Shown: in pieces, positions 49,223-62,400 of the stretch
Position numbering within the stretch: position 1 is the stretch's first letter
Layout of the letters: each line of letters opens with the position of its first letter
From: Pomphorhynchus laevis
Lineage: Eukaryota; Acanthocephala; Palaeacanthocephala; Echinorhynchida; Pomphorhynchidae
DNA length: 64,000 nt
Reading direction: 5' to 3'
Assembly (NCBI GenBank): GCA_012934845.2
Contig: WNNJ02001443.1
Coordinates: 102,439-166,438 of the forward strand
Made by a program: the position numbers and the translations under genes
Notes under the pieces: model-generated
Databases searched by the model: none
The model's input: only the letters and a program-made list of their open reading frames with translations
What the model was told of the DNA's origin: nothing

Positions 49223-52163
49223 GTAAGATGCTTGAAATATTTGCAGATTTCTAAATATTTTTCGAGATTTTTTTTAAAGGCTTGATAGAAACACTAAATT
49301 TTGTCACGAAATTGAATTTTCTCCCTAATGCGAAATAAAATGAATATTAATATTTAATCGCCACAATAATATTTAAGAAGACTGATCGTGATTTCATAAT
49401 ATTATATGATAATATTATTTATTATCATAATATTATTTGTTTGTCAAATATTAATAGAAACAATAAACGCTTTCTAAACAAGGCACACATTCTCGAAATG
49501 AATCACACTTCAGCGTCAACTTTACATTAGATTTTAAATCCTTAAAATTTAAATAAATTTAATATTTTCTTACCATTTTCGTTCATTTTATATTAAATAT
49601 AATATAATATACTTACGATTATATTAACTAAATTTTCAAAGTATCAAAACATATACCGAAATGTTTATTTACCTTTAATTAAAAGTTATGAATAATTTAA
49701 TAATTTGGGTTAAATAATTAATCTTACTTTCGTCTCTACCGACAATTTAATTATTTAAAAACTGTATTTTTTAATACACCGGAAATTTAATCGACGTGAG
49801 TTTTATCAAAGTAATCAAATACAAACAAAAATCTCACCATATAACAGGATCGCATCATCAGAATATATTTATGAACATTTTGTAAATTGTAACTTTTTTG
49901 AATATGTCAGACATTTATTTCAACTTTTTATTTTTCAATTCAATTGAAGAAAACAACAGTAAATATGTCACTAGCATGTATTTTGACCTACTGCTATGTT
50001 GGGTATGCTATATTGTCTGGCAGAAACCTGATAACATATCAGTTCCTACTGATTACCTGTAATCCTTAATATGATACATCGTATGATGTATAATATTAAG
50101 GATTTGAGGACTTTGTTTTTCCCATATATATAACTTATGTTTGAAATACTGAAACTATGTATTCTTGATACGACATTACTATTTGGACTGAAACCTAATA
50201 ACCTAGCAATTCGTCATGTTGACTTGATATAAGTTATATATTTGGCTTTCTTTAAAATCATTTAATTAATTAAATAGATACATAGTTTAAATTAAGTTAC
50301 TAAACATGTTTACTTTACAAAACCATTTTTATTACACGAAACATATTAAGCTCATGATTTTGCAAGAGCATTCATGCATACCATATAATATAAAATATAA
50401 TATATTAAACTTTTATTATATTTACTATTATTATACTATAAATATATATTGCAACAATTTGTAACGATATTGGCTTTCTTCAAAATCATTTAAATAATTT
50501 AATAGATACATATTTTGAACTAGGTTACTATAAAAATAACATCAAGCAGAAAATAGTAAAATATATAAATCAACACAATAATATTAAGAATAAATTTAAA
50601 CTCTTAAGTGGCAAATTTTTATGGATGGATAATAAATAATATACTTTGTATTAGAATAAGATACTAGATACATATTTTAAACTAGGTTACTATAAAAATA
50701 AAATCAAACAGAAAGATAAAGAAGGTGTATATCTAGATATGAACATTAAATTAACATTAACTAAAATCTACTATTAATTTATATCGTAAAGATGACATAT
50801 TTAAATTTACAACAAACATATTTTTGAAGAAGCATTCATGCATACCATATTATATAAAATATAATACATTAAATAATGAAATTTTAAGAATTGCAACAAT
50901 TTGTAAGGATATTAGATTTCTTCAAAATCATTTAAATAATTTAATAGATACATATTTTATAGATACATATTTTAAACTAGGGATTAAATAGATATTTTAA
51001 ATTCTTAAGCTTTTTATTGTTATGGATAAATTATAAATAATGTATATTATTTATAAAGAATATATACACTAGGTAATCAAATTTAATCAGAGGATATACA
51101 TCGTTAGCACGTGTTTGTCCCCGCTGTGTTGTTGGGTCGTAGAATAGGGGTCAAACCTGATAGCATAGCAGTTCCTCCTGATGATCACTAATCCTTATTC
51201 TGATATATCGTTTGTTATTTAATAGTCGATTCATAATAATTGATTTTTATTTTGAATTTTAATTTTAAATTTTAATTTTATATAAGTTATAAACAATTTT
51301 CTAACAATTATTTATTATTTATAATTTTTTTAAAAATTTATAAATAATTAATAAAAATGAAGGAATCGACTATAAACGACTTTATAAAAATGAAGGAATC
51401 AGCCATTATTTAAATTAATAATGGATTTCCAATATTATTATTAATTATTAATTTTTATTATAAATTGATTTTATATATAATTTTATATTTTAAAATTACT
51501 CATTTTATATTTAAACTTTTATTTAAAATATAATTTTTATTTAATTATAATTATATTAAATACGTAAACTCAGCTGATTTAATTTATTTGTATTGGGTAT
51601 TAAAAAACGTAGTTCACTAACAGGCTTAACGAATTTTGGTGTTTAAACTCAAAATTGAATTATAGATCTAATCAAATGTTTGTAATCAATTTTTAAATTA
51701 GATTTTGTTTCTTATTACGATATTAACACTTTACATACCAAAACCAATTTACTATTACGCTGTAAATTAATATGAAACTGTTCTTTATAAAAGTAATTAT
51801 AACTTAATAATGACTTTCAGGCAAATGATGTGTATCAGACTATTATTTAACTAATTTAATAATTTAATATAATAATTTCTTATATATAATCATTTCAAAA
51901 GCGATTTTTTTAACAAACGTTTTTAATTTTTATATATTGTATAAATAATTAAATCTTATATTTATTTTATATATTAATTTTTCAATTTAAGTTTTCAATT
52001 TAATTTTTGATTTTTTTCTTTAATTTTTGTAAAGTGTTCAAATATAATAAAGAGACGATCAAGTTTACTATAATTGATAATAAAATATTTAATTTTCTAG
52101 TCAATACTCTGATATTTTTTGGAAAAGATAATTTATTTAGCAAAATATATGTCGTTTTTCTAG
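49223..52163 (+). other. ARFGEF intron 13 (2.9 kb) with PLE debris
   Basis: 49223-49960 and 51250-52163 are AT-rich with nothing recognisable. In between are several PLE pieces. Confidence 0.6.
49960..51250 (+). mobile_element. Penelope-like element fragments, PLE-B and PLE-C cluster
   Basis: Pieces of the 3' third of the same PLE family as PLE-A and PLE-D: two 3' blocks (about 49975-50055 and 51090-51180), and two or three copies of the post-RT coding part (NEILRIATICND-like at 50455, 50880). The segment TTTTTATGGATGGATAATAA (50627-50646) next to CTTTGTATTAGAATAAG is the part that resembles the 44-bp satellite. Order is scrambled, so several insertions or rearrangements are mixed. Confidence 0.78.
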
Positions 52164-52248
52164 TTTAGAAATATTTTCCAGTGCGGATACTGCATATGTT
52201 CTTGCTTACTCGATTATTATGTTAACGACGGATTTACATAGCGCACAG
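52164..52248 (+). CDS. ARFGEF: ARFGEF exon 14 (Sec7 domain)
   Basis: Encodes [20 protein letters not shown] and TTDLHSAQ, the second hallmark motif of Sec7 domains (human [20 protein letters not shown]). Phase 2 in, 0 out; the next intron is 62 bp. Confidence 0.96.
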
Positions 52249-52310
52249 GTACTGTTGGATTGTTGTAATGCTTTTGTTTCACACAGTAAATGTTATTCCA
52301 TCTCAGTTAG

Positions 52311-52476
52311 ATCAAGCATAAAATGACTAAGGATCAGTACATTAATCTGAATAAAGGAATTAACGAAAGCAGAGATCTGCCTTATAATTACTTATCAAAA
52401 ATTTACGACGAAATAGCAAATGAAGAATTACGAATGAAATATCCGGACGACGAACGTAAATCAAAAGTTTCTGAAG
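52311..52476 (+). CDS. ARFGEF: ARFGEF exon 15 (Sec7 domain end), last exon seen
   Basis: Encodes [20 protein letters not shown] and [20 protein letters not shown]; human VKNKMTKEQYIKMNRGIND and LPEEYLSAIYNEI. Acceptor is the second AG (CAGTTAG), since the first would bring a stop. Donor GAAG|GTATTT, phase 1. The next exon should begin with a lysine-rich segment and a SEKQRRLLYN-like motif; none is visible to 64000. Confidence 0.94.
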
Positions 52477-52723
52477 GTATTTGAACATAGTTTTTTCAAT
52501 AAGTATTGCGTCAATATCGGAAGTTGTGTTAAGTGTTTTTTATTGAAATTCTTAAAATGTTTAAAGTTTTTACATAATAAAATGTTTCATTCAGATCTGT
52601 TTATATTTTTGTTCTCTATATCATTTTAAACAATGAACTTTTTTCTATTGAGTGTATTAATCGTATCCGTGTGGTATTGCATCTCCTAATTAGAGTCAGA
52701 AGTTGAAAGAGCAAAATGGTGGT

Positions 52724-52780
52724 AGCTTTAGGTCCCCATCCACCAATGCAAATTGCATTGGTGGATGGGGACCTAAAGCT
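52724..52780. repeat. 57-bp perfect palindrome (28-bp arms, one central base)
   Basis: Left arm 52724-52751 (AGCTTTAGGTCCCCATCCAC and on), centre A at 52752, right arm 52753-52780 its exact complement. GC-richer than the surroundings. Not followed by a T run, so not a simple terminator. Confidence 0.95.
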
Positions 52781-52819
52781 TCTAAAATACTTAAAATCGT
52801 GACGTCTAAAAAATAGTGC

Positions 52820-52886
52820 AGTAACGGAAGATCGTATAGTGATTGCATTATATGATGCAATAGTAACGGAAGATCGTATAGTGATT
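52820..52886 (+). repeat. 25-bp direct repeat, two copies
   Basis: AGTAACGGAAGATCGTATAG plus GTGATT-like end at 52820-52844 and again at 52862-52886, spaced 42 bases, with ATTGCATTATATGATGCAAT (itself a short inverted repeat) between. It lies about 40 bases beyond the palindrome and may belong to the same small element. Confidence 0.85.
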
Positions 52887-53599
52887 ACACTAGTATAAGA
52901 TGCATTCATGGCGATCAGATCGATTCGATCCACTCATCATCACGAAAACGTGATGAGATCAACACTAATTTGATTTGAACTTGAAAACCAAATTTACTCT
53001 TCTTGTCCCATTTGTGAGAACCAATTGATGTATTTTTTTCAATTTAATTCTTTAGTCTTATAACGGACAATATAGGAAAACTTAAATATAATTTATTTTC
53101 GGTTATTTTACAAACATTTATTATCATACCAACTTTGTTACTAATTACAATGTTACTGATTGTTACAATAAAAACTGTTTAATATTAAACTTATGCTTTG
53201 AGTGTTATCTGCATAGCCATTCCTACAACTTTCTTAACTACAAATGTTGGTCAAGCAATCCGAATATATTAGTTGACGATTATGTGCGTGTTTATTAACT
53301 TTGTAAGCTTCAGTATCGATTGAGGATATGCTATAGTTTTAGTTTTCGCTGCTTGATTTCGGAAGCACAACTACAGAAACAGTGGACTTAACAATTGCTA
53401 AATATACTCAAGAAATCCGGGTTGGGAGGGCCACGGATGAAAAGGCGCTCCGAACCAGTGTGGAGTAACGCATTCACCCCAACCTGGATGAGGAGGCGCA
53501 CCGAACCACGGATGAGGTGGCGCAATGTGCTATGCAATGGTTAGCATAGCACGGCTGAAGTCAGTTTTGTCTTCATATTCATGATCATTTTTGTAGGCA

Positions 53600-54140
53600 A
53601 TACCTATAACCGCGTTTGTGACTCGACTGGACGATAATAGCATGACAATTGCGGTCGCCTTGCATTTGGGTCTTCCGATCTGCTCAGCTTAGGTATGCAG
53701 CTGTGGATCACCAATTGCTTTTTCGGAATACATAGATTGGATTGCCCTAGAACACATAGTCGTCACACCCGTCACAAATCTTGGTTTTGGACTTTACATG
53801 CCAAAACTCGCTGGCAAAGAGTCATGTTGCCCGTGCCATCGATGACGCAGGATGTGTCTCGGTAGACGCTGAGGAATTGAAAACGCACAAGTACTTTGTA
53901 TTTACCATACTTAATACTCATTTGTGCCGTCGGCTATCGAGTCACTTGAAGTATTTGGTTCGTCGGCCAGCAAGTTCTTCGAAGATTTGGGATAGAGACT
54001 CGGTCAAATTATTGCGGACCAGCGCACATGTCCATTCTTTATGCAGCGTCTATGCGTTGCTTTTCAATGGAGGGTTGTAATACAGCATGTATGCTGGAGT
54101 CGATCGTTGCCGCGCCTGTAGCCCCCACCGACCGTCTTCA
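53600..54140 (+). pseudogene. C-terminal tail of an RLE-type LINE (element H), degraded
   Basis: VTRLDDNSMTIAVALHLGLP at 53,614, then CSCGSPIAF, LVLDFTCQNSLAKSHVARAI near 53,780-53,840 (the WDVTC-type nuclease strand), ESLEVFGSSASKFFEDLG and FFMQRLCVAFQ near 54,040, in alternating frames. Closest to element G (27.1 kb). No RT is attached. Confidence 0.68.
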
Positions 54141-54364
54141 ACAGAGAATTGGAAATCGTTGACGAGGGATTGCAAAGGTCGACGTTTGAGCGAGGACTGC
54201 CATTTTTCCAAAAATTAAAAAAATGATTTTATTCTTATTTAATGACTTCATTAATGAATATTAATAATTATTTCAGTTTGCATCATTGAATCTAGCGATT
54301 AATTATCATAATTTTTGATTATTGTTTAATTATAAATTATATATTTGATAAAATTAAAAATAAA

Positions 54365-55960
54365 ATGCAAATAACAAACAATTATAAAAGGAAAGATAAA
54401 ATTAATAAAGATATGTATACATTACTTACTAAATTAAAGGATAACTATATAATAACAACTATTGATAAAGCTAGTAATAACTTTGTCTTCATATGCAAAA
54501 AGCTTTATTATAATATACTAATGAAAGAGGTTAATTCTAATGATTTAAATGTAAATCCAACATATGAACGTAGTGAGTTGAGTTTTGAAACAATTATTAC
54601 AAGTCACTGTTCTATAATGGATAAAAAGGGTATAAAGGTTGAATCAGATAATAAAACTATAACTATATTATATTGGAATCCAATATTACATACAAATCCA
54701 ATAAAACCTAGGTATATATGTAGTGCGTTTAAATGTACATTAAAACCACTTTCTGTCTATATGAATAAAATACTTAAAGTAATTAAAGCACACTTTAAAA
54801 AATATTGCAAGGTAATCGAAATTAATACTGGTATAAAACACTATTTCAGTATTAATTCTACAAAAGAAATTTTAGAGCAGACAAAAGGAACAAATTTTCA
54901 AAATATAAATACATTCGATTTTAGTACTCTTTTCTACAAATCTAGATTGAGTAGATATTAAAGAAGCGTTAGTAAAATTAATTAATCTTATATTCGGAAA
55001 AAGATATACATATATATGTTATAATAACTATAACGCATATTGAACAAAAATTAAGCCATCAAGTAAATATAAATATATGGATAAAATTGAATTAATAGAA
55101 TCTTTAAATATTTCGATAAATCAAAATTATTTAAAGGTAGGGACATCTATATTTAGACAAGTAAAAAATTACAGCTGACTTGTTTTTAAGCTTTATATAA
55201 TATGAATTTGTTTATAACTATGAAAAAACTAAATCCAAATTTTATAAAGATATGAAATATATGTTTCGATACATTGATGATATATGTGTATTTAATTCTA
55301 ATAATTTTTATTCAATTAGTGAACAAATTTATCCAAAAAGCCTCATTTTTAACAAAACCAATATTGATGATAAAGAAGGGGTATATCTAGATATGAACAT
55401 TTAATTAACATTAACTAAAATTACTATTAATTTATATCGTAAAGATGACATTTTTAAATTTACAAGAAACATATTTTTGCATGAGCATTCATGCATACCA
55501 TATAATATAAAATATAATACATTAAATAATGAAATTTTAAGAATTGCAACAATTTGTAACGATATTAACTTTCTTCAAAATCATTTAAATAATTTAATAG
55601 ATACATATTTTAAACTAGGTTACTATAAAAATAACATCAAGCAGAAAATAGTAAAATATATAAATCAACACAATAATATAAAAATAAATTTAAACTCTTA
55701 AGTGGCAAATTTTTATGGATGGATAATAAATAATATACTTTGTATTAGAATAAGATACTAGATAGTTTTATCAGAGGAAATGCATCATTAGCATGTATTT
55801 GGCCCCGCTGCTATGTTGGGTAGAGGAGTTAGGGGCCGAAACCTGATAGCATAGCAGTTCCTCCTGATGACTTTAATCCTTATTCTGATACAGCGTCCGT
55901 TATTTATTAGTCAATTCATAAAAATGGCTTTTATTTCAAATTTCAATTTTTTATTTCAAC
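54365..55960 (+). mobile_element. Penelope-like element, copy PLE-D
   Basis: The most complete PLE copy here. 54365-54961 encodes IITTIDKASNNFVFICKKLY (typical PLE N-terminal motif), TILYWNPILHTNPIKPRYIC, FKCTLKPLSVYMNKILKVIK. The rest has the RYIDDICVF-like box (about 55,270), NKTNIDDKEGVYLDMN and the post-RT part (55477-55701). A handful of breaks. Ends with the 3' block (55780-55880). No GIY-YIG part recognised. Confidence 0.86.
55780..55880 (+). other. Conserved GC-rich 3' block of the PLE family
   Basis: In otherwise AT-rich DNA: GGCCCC (55801-55806), CTGCTATG (55808-55815), GGGGCC (55832-55837), CATAGCAG (55850-55857). The complementary pairs interleave (1-2-1'-2'), so they could form a pseudoknot or two alternative hairpins. 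Related blocks are at 14490-14580, 42451-42540, 49975-50055 and 51090-51180. Presumably a recognition structure for the PLE reverse transcriptase; inference. Confidence 0.6.
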
Positions 55961-56474
55961 TTGATTTAAATTATAATAAATCTAAAAGCAATTTTTTTAT
56001 TATTTAATTATTAAATTTTAATTTAGCATTATTATGTTTTGTTTAGTTCATAATTATTTCAAATACGTAGACTCAGTTAGCTGATTTGATTTGTTTAATT
56101 ATAAATGTATTTAATGTATTTAATGTAATGTATTTAATTATAAATTAGATTAATGTATTTTATTATAAATTAAATACATCACATTTTCAAACACCGTATG
56201 TTGACTTGTTCTTATTCTTTGGTCCTTAACTGTCGATTCTCCCCGAACGATTCTTCTTTTTTTCTTAGAGAGTAAACATATATAAAAAATAACACAAGAA
56301 AATTGTAACACTCTAGTTTTCAGAGATATATTAAACTGTGTCTGAAAGGTGTCTTATTTTTTTGCTTATATCAGGCAAGGTAGACGAAATATTTTTTTTT
56401 CTATTTTTTATAATATAGAAGTTTAAATCAACAAAATATTATTAAACATATATTTAAACTATTGAGTTAAATTT
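55960..56474. other. AT-rich spacer between PLE-D and the satellite
   Basis: No recognisable coding sequence. Short TTTAATGTATTTAATG-type duplications around 56100-56170. Confidence 0.4.
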
Positions 56475-59400
56475 TTTTACGGATTGATAATAAACAATAT
56501 GCTTTGTATTAGAATAATAAATTTTTATGAATAATCAACGATATGCTTGGTATTAGAATAATAAATTTTGATGGATAATAAACATTTTGCTTTGTATTGG
56601 AATAATAAATTTTTATGGATAATAAACAATATGCTTTGTATTAGAATAATAAATTTTGTATGGATAATAAACAATATGCTTTGTATTAGAATAATAAATT
56701 TTTATGGATAATAAACAATATGCTTTGTATTAGAATAATAAATTTTTGTGTTTAATAAACAATATGCTTTGTATTAGAATAATAAATTTTGATGGATAAT
56801 AAACATTTTGCTTTGTATTGGAATAATAAATTTTTATGGATAATAAACAATATGCTTTGTATTAGAATAATAAATTTTTATGGATAATAAACAATATGCT
56901 TTGTATTAGAATAATAAATTTTTGTGTTTAATAAACAATATGCTTTGTATTAGAATAATAAATTTTGATGGATAATAAACATTTTGCTTTGTATTGGAAT
57001 AATAAATTTTTATGGATAATAAACAATATGCTTTGTATAAGAATAATAAATTTTTATTGATAATAAACAATATGCTTTGTATTAGAATAATAAATTTTTA
57101 TTGATAATAAACAATATGCTTTGTATTAGAATAATAAATTTTTATGGATAATAAACATTATGCTTTGTATTAGAATAATAAATTTTTATGGATAATAAAC
57201 AATATGCTTTGTATTAGAATAATAAATTTTTGTGTTTAATAAACAATATGCTTTGTATTAGAATAATAAATTTTGATGGATAATAAACATTTTGCTTTGT
57301 ATTGGAATAATAAATTTTTATGGATAATAAACAATATGCTTTGTATAAGAATAATAAATTTTTATTGATAATAAACAATATGCTTTGTATTAGAATAATA
57401 AATTTTTATTGATAATAAACAATATGCTTTGTATTAGAATAATAAATTTTTATGGATAATAAACAATATGCTTTGTATTAGAATAATAAATTTTTATGGA
57501 TAATAAACAATATGCTTTGTATTAGAATAATAAATTTTTATGGATAATAAACAATATGCTTTGTATTAGAATAATAAATTTTTATGGATAATAAACAATA
57601 TTCTTTGTATTAGAATAATAAATTTTTATGGATAATAAACAATATGCTTTGTATTAGAATAATAAATTTTTATTGATAATAAACAATATGCTTTGTATTA
57701 GAATAATAAATTTTTGGATAATAAACATTATGCTTTGTATTAGAATAATAAATTTTTATGGATAATAAACAATATGCTTTGTATTAGAATAATAAATTTT
57801 TGTGTTTAATAAACAATATGCTTTGTATTAGAATAATAAATTTTGGTGGATAATAAACATTTTGCTTTGTATTGGAATAATAAATTTTTATGGATAATAA
57901 ACAATATGCTTTGTATAAGAATAATAAATTTTTATTGATAATAAACAATATGCTTTGTATTAGAATAATAAATTTTTATTGATAATAAACAATATGCTTT
58001 GTATTAGAATAATAAATTTTTATTGATAATAAACAATATGCTTTGTATTAGAATAATAAATTTTTATGGATAATAAACAATATTCTTTGTATTAGAATAA
58101 TAAATTTTTATGGATAATAAACAATATGCTTTGTATTAGAATAATAAATTTTTATTGATAATAAACAATATGCTTTGTATTAGAATAATAAATTTTTATG
58201 GATAATAAACAATATTCTTTGTATTAGAATAATAAATTTTTATGGATAATAAACAATATGCTTTGTATTAGAATAATAAATTTTTGTGTTTAATAAACAA
58301 TATGCTTTGTATTAGAATAATAAATTTTGATGGATAATAAACATTTTGCTTTGTATTGGAATAATAAATTTTTATGGATAATAAACAATATGCTTTGTAT
58401 AAGAATAATAAATTTTTATTGATAATAAACAATATGCTTTGTATTAGAATAATAAATTTTTATTGATAATAAACAATATGCTTTGTATTTGAATAATAAA
58501 TTTTTATAGATAATAAACATTATGCTTTGTATTAGAATAATAAATTTTTATGGATAACAAACAATATGCTTTGTATAAGAATAATAAATTTTTATGGATA
58601 ACAAACAATATGCTTTGTATTAGAATAATAAATTTTTATGGATAAAAAACAATATGCTTTGTTTTAGAATAACAAATTTTTATGAATAATAAACAATATG
58701 CTTTGTATTAGACTAATAAATTTTTATGGATAATAAACAATATGCTTTGTATAAGAATAATAAATTTTTGTTGATAAAAAACAATTTGCTTTGTTTTAGA
58801 ATAACAAATTCTTATGGATAATAATCAATATGCCTTGTATTAGAATAATAAATTTTTGTGTTTAATAAACAATATGCTTTGTATTAGAATAATAAATTTT
58901 GATGGATAATAAACAATATGCTTTGTATTAGAATAATAAATTTTTATGGATAATAAACATTTTGCTTTGTATTGGAATAATAAATTTTTATGGATAATAA
59001 ACAATATGCTTTGTATAAGAATAATAAATTTTTATTGATAATAAACAATTTGCTTTGTATTAGAATAATAAATTTTTATGGATAATAAACATTTTGCTTT
59101 GTATTCGAATAATAAATTTTTATGGATAATAAACATTTTGCTTTGTATTAGAATAATAAATTTTTATGGATAATAAACAATATGCTTTGTATAAGAATAA
59201 TAAATTTTTATTGATAATAAACAATATGCTTTGAATTAGAATAATAAATTTTTATGGATAATAAACAATATGCTTTGTATAAGAATAATAAATTTTTGTT
59301 GATAAAAAACAATTTGCTTTGTTTTAGAATAACAAATTCTTATGGATAATAATCAATATGCCTTGTATTAGAATAATAAATTTTTATGGATAATAAACAA

Positions 59401-62400
59401 TATGCTTTGTATTAGAATAATAAATTTTTATTGATAATAAACAATATGCTTTGTATTAGAATAATAAATTTTTATGGATAATAAACAATATTCTTTGTAT
59501 TGGAATAATAAATTTTTATGTATAATAAACAATATGCTTTGTATTAGAATAATAAATTTTTATGGATAATAAACAATATTCTTTGAATTGGAATAATAAA
59601 TTTTTATGTATAATAAACAATATGCTTTGTATTAGAATAATAAATTTTTATGGATAATAAACAATATTCTTTGTATTGGAATAATAAATTTTTATGGATA
59701 ATAAACATTTTGCTTTGTAATAGAATAATAAATTTTTATGGATAATAAACAATATGCTTTGTATTAGAATAATAAATTTTTATGGATAATAAACAATATT
59801 CTTTGTATTGGAATAATAAATTTTTATGTATAATAAACAATATGCTTTGTATTAGAATAATAAATTTTTATGGATAATAAACATTTTGCTTTGTATTAGA
59901 ATAATAAATTCTTATGGATAATGATCAATATGCTTTGTATTAGAATAATAAACTTTTATGAATAATAAACAATATGCTTTGTATTAGAATAATAAATTTT
60001 TATGGATAATAAACATTTTGCTTTGTAATAGAATAATAAATTTTTATGGATAATAAACAATATGCTTTGTATTAGAATAATAAATTTTTATGGATAATAA
60101 ACATTTTGCTTTGTAATAGAATAATAAATTTTTATGGATAATAAACATTTTGATTTGTATTAGAATAATAAATTCTTATGGATAATGATCAATATGCTTT
60201 GTATAAGAATAATAAATTTTTATGGATAATAAACAATATGCTTTGTATTAGAATAATAAATTTTTATGGATAATAAACATTTTGCTTTGTAATAGAATAA
60301 TAAATTTTTATGGATAATAAACAATATGCTTTGTATTAGAATAATAAATTTTTATGGATAATAAACAATATTCTTTGTATTAGAATAATAAATTTTTATG
60401 GATAATAAACAATATGCTTTGTATTAGAATAATAAATTTTTATGGATAATAAACATTATGCTTTGTATTAGAATAATAAATTTTTATGGATAATAAACAA
60501 TATGCTTTGTATTAGAATAATAAATTTTTATGGATAATAAACAATATTCTTTGTATTGGAATAATAAATTTTTATGTATAATAAACAATATGCTTTGTAT
60601 TAGAATAATAAATTTTTATGGATAATAAACATTTTGCTTTGTATTAGAATAATAAATTTTTATGGATAATAAACAATATGCTTTGTATTAGAATAATAAA
60701 TTTTTATGGATAATAAACAATATGCTTTGTATTAGAATAATAAATTTTCATGGATAATAAACAATATGCTTTGTATTAGAATAAAAAAAATTATGGATAA
60801 TAAACAATATGCATTGTATTAGAATAATAAATTTTTATGGATAATAAACAATATGCTTTGTATTAGAATAATAAATTTTTATCCTATAATAAACAATGTG
60901 CTTTGTATTAGAATAATAAATTTTTATGGATAATAAACAATATGCTTTGTATTAGAATAATAAATTTTTATCCTATAATAAACAATATGCTTTGTATTAG
61001 AATAATAAATTTTTATGTATAATAAACAATATGCTTTGTATTAGAATAATAAATTTTTATGGATAATAAACATTTTGCTTTGTATTAGAATAATAAATTT
61101 TCATGGATAATAAACAATATGCTTTGTATTAGAATAATAAATTTTTATGGATAATAAACAATATGCTTTGTATTAGAATAATAAATTTTTATCCTATAAT
61201 AAACAATATGCTTTGTATTAGAATAATAAATTTTTATGGATAATAAACAATATGCTTTGTATTAGAATAATAAATTTTTATAAATAATAAACATTTTGCT
61301 TTGTAATAGAATAATAAATTTTTATGGATAATATACAATATGCTTTGTATTAGAATAAAACAAATTTATGGATAATAAACAATATGCTTTGTATTAGAAT
61401 AATAAATTTTTATGGATAATAATCAATATGCTTTGTATTAGAATAAAAAATTTTTATCCTTAAATAAACAATATGCTTTGTATAAGAATAATAAATTTTT
61501 ATGGATAATAAACAATATGCTTTGTATTAGAATAATAAATTTTTGTGGATAATAAACATTTTGCTTTGTAATAGAATAATAAATTTTTATGGATAATAAA
61601 CAATATGCTTTGTATTAGAATAATAAATTTTTATGGATAATAAACAATATGCTTTGTATTAGAATAATAAATTTTATGGATAATAAACATTTTGCTTTGT
61701 AATAGAATAATAAATTTTTATGGTTAATAAACAATATGCTTTGTATTAGAATAATAATTTTTTATGGATAATAAATAATATGCTTTGTATTAGAATAATA
61801 AATTTTTATGGATAATTATCAATATGCTTTGTATTAGAATAATAAATTTTTATGGATAATAAACAATATGCTTTGTATTAGAATAATAAATTTTTATGGA
61901 TAATAAACAATATGCTTTGTATTAGAATAATAAATTTTTTTGGATAATAAACAATATGCTTTGTATTAGAATAATAAATTTTTATGGATAATAAACAATA
62001 TGCTTTGTATTAGAATAATAAATTTTTATGGATAATAAACATTTTGCTTTGTAATAGAATAATAAATTTTTATGGATAATAAACAATATGCTTTGTATAA
62101 GAATAATAAATTTTTATTGATAATAAACAATTTGCTTTGTATTAGAATAATAAATTTTTATGGATAATAATCAATATGCTTTGTATTAGAATAATAAATT
62201 TTTATGGATAATAAACAATATGCTTTGTATTAGAATAATAAATTTTTATGGATAATAAACAATATGCTTTGTATTAGAATAATAAATTTTTATTGATAAT
62301 AAACAATATGCTTTGTATAAGAATAATAAATTTTTATGGATAATAAACAATATGCTTTGTATTAGAATAATAAATTTTTATGGATAATAAACATTTTGCT

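Larger units (their letters stand above)
20169..52476 (+). other. ARFGEF: Host gene: BIG/ARFGEF-type Arf guanine-nucleotide exchange factor (15 exons placed, 3' end outside window)
   Basis: BIG1/BIG2 (yeast Sec7, fly Sec71, worm AGEF-1) proteins load GTP on class I Arfs at the trans-Golgi and recruit clathrin adaptors. The exons below give the N-terminal DCB part (FLIRVLQEILNDKECKKAQ), the HUS-type core (LINQTTARATLTQIINVVF, QLSLQLILAILQNPGPEL, DIYINYDCNL) and a full Sec7 catalytic domain, including the glutamate finger in [21 protein letters not shown] and [21 protein letters not shown]. All exons are open and phases agree from exon 2 to exon 15, so the gene looks functional. The C-terminal HDS domains are not in the window. 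Introns range from 47 bp to about 12.9 kb and hold most mobile DNA of this region. Confidence 0.93.

Noticed and set aside
52616-52933. Minus-strand open frame over the palindrome
   Set aside because: It only reads through the palindrome and the direct repeats; no family resemblance.
53781-54080. Open frame as a new gene
   Set aside because: Its start matches the RLE tail of element H, and the remaining tail motifs lie in other frames; it is debris.
55832-55870. GAAAC and CTGATGA in the PLE 3' block as a hammerhead
   Set aside because: They come in the wrong order and no stem II closes between CTGATGA and a following GAAA.
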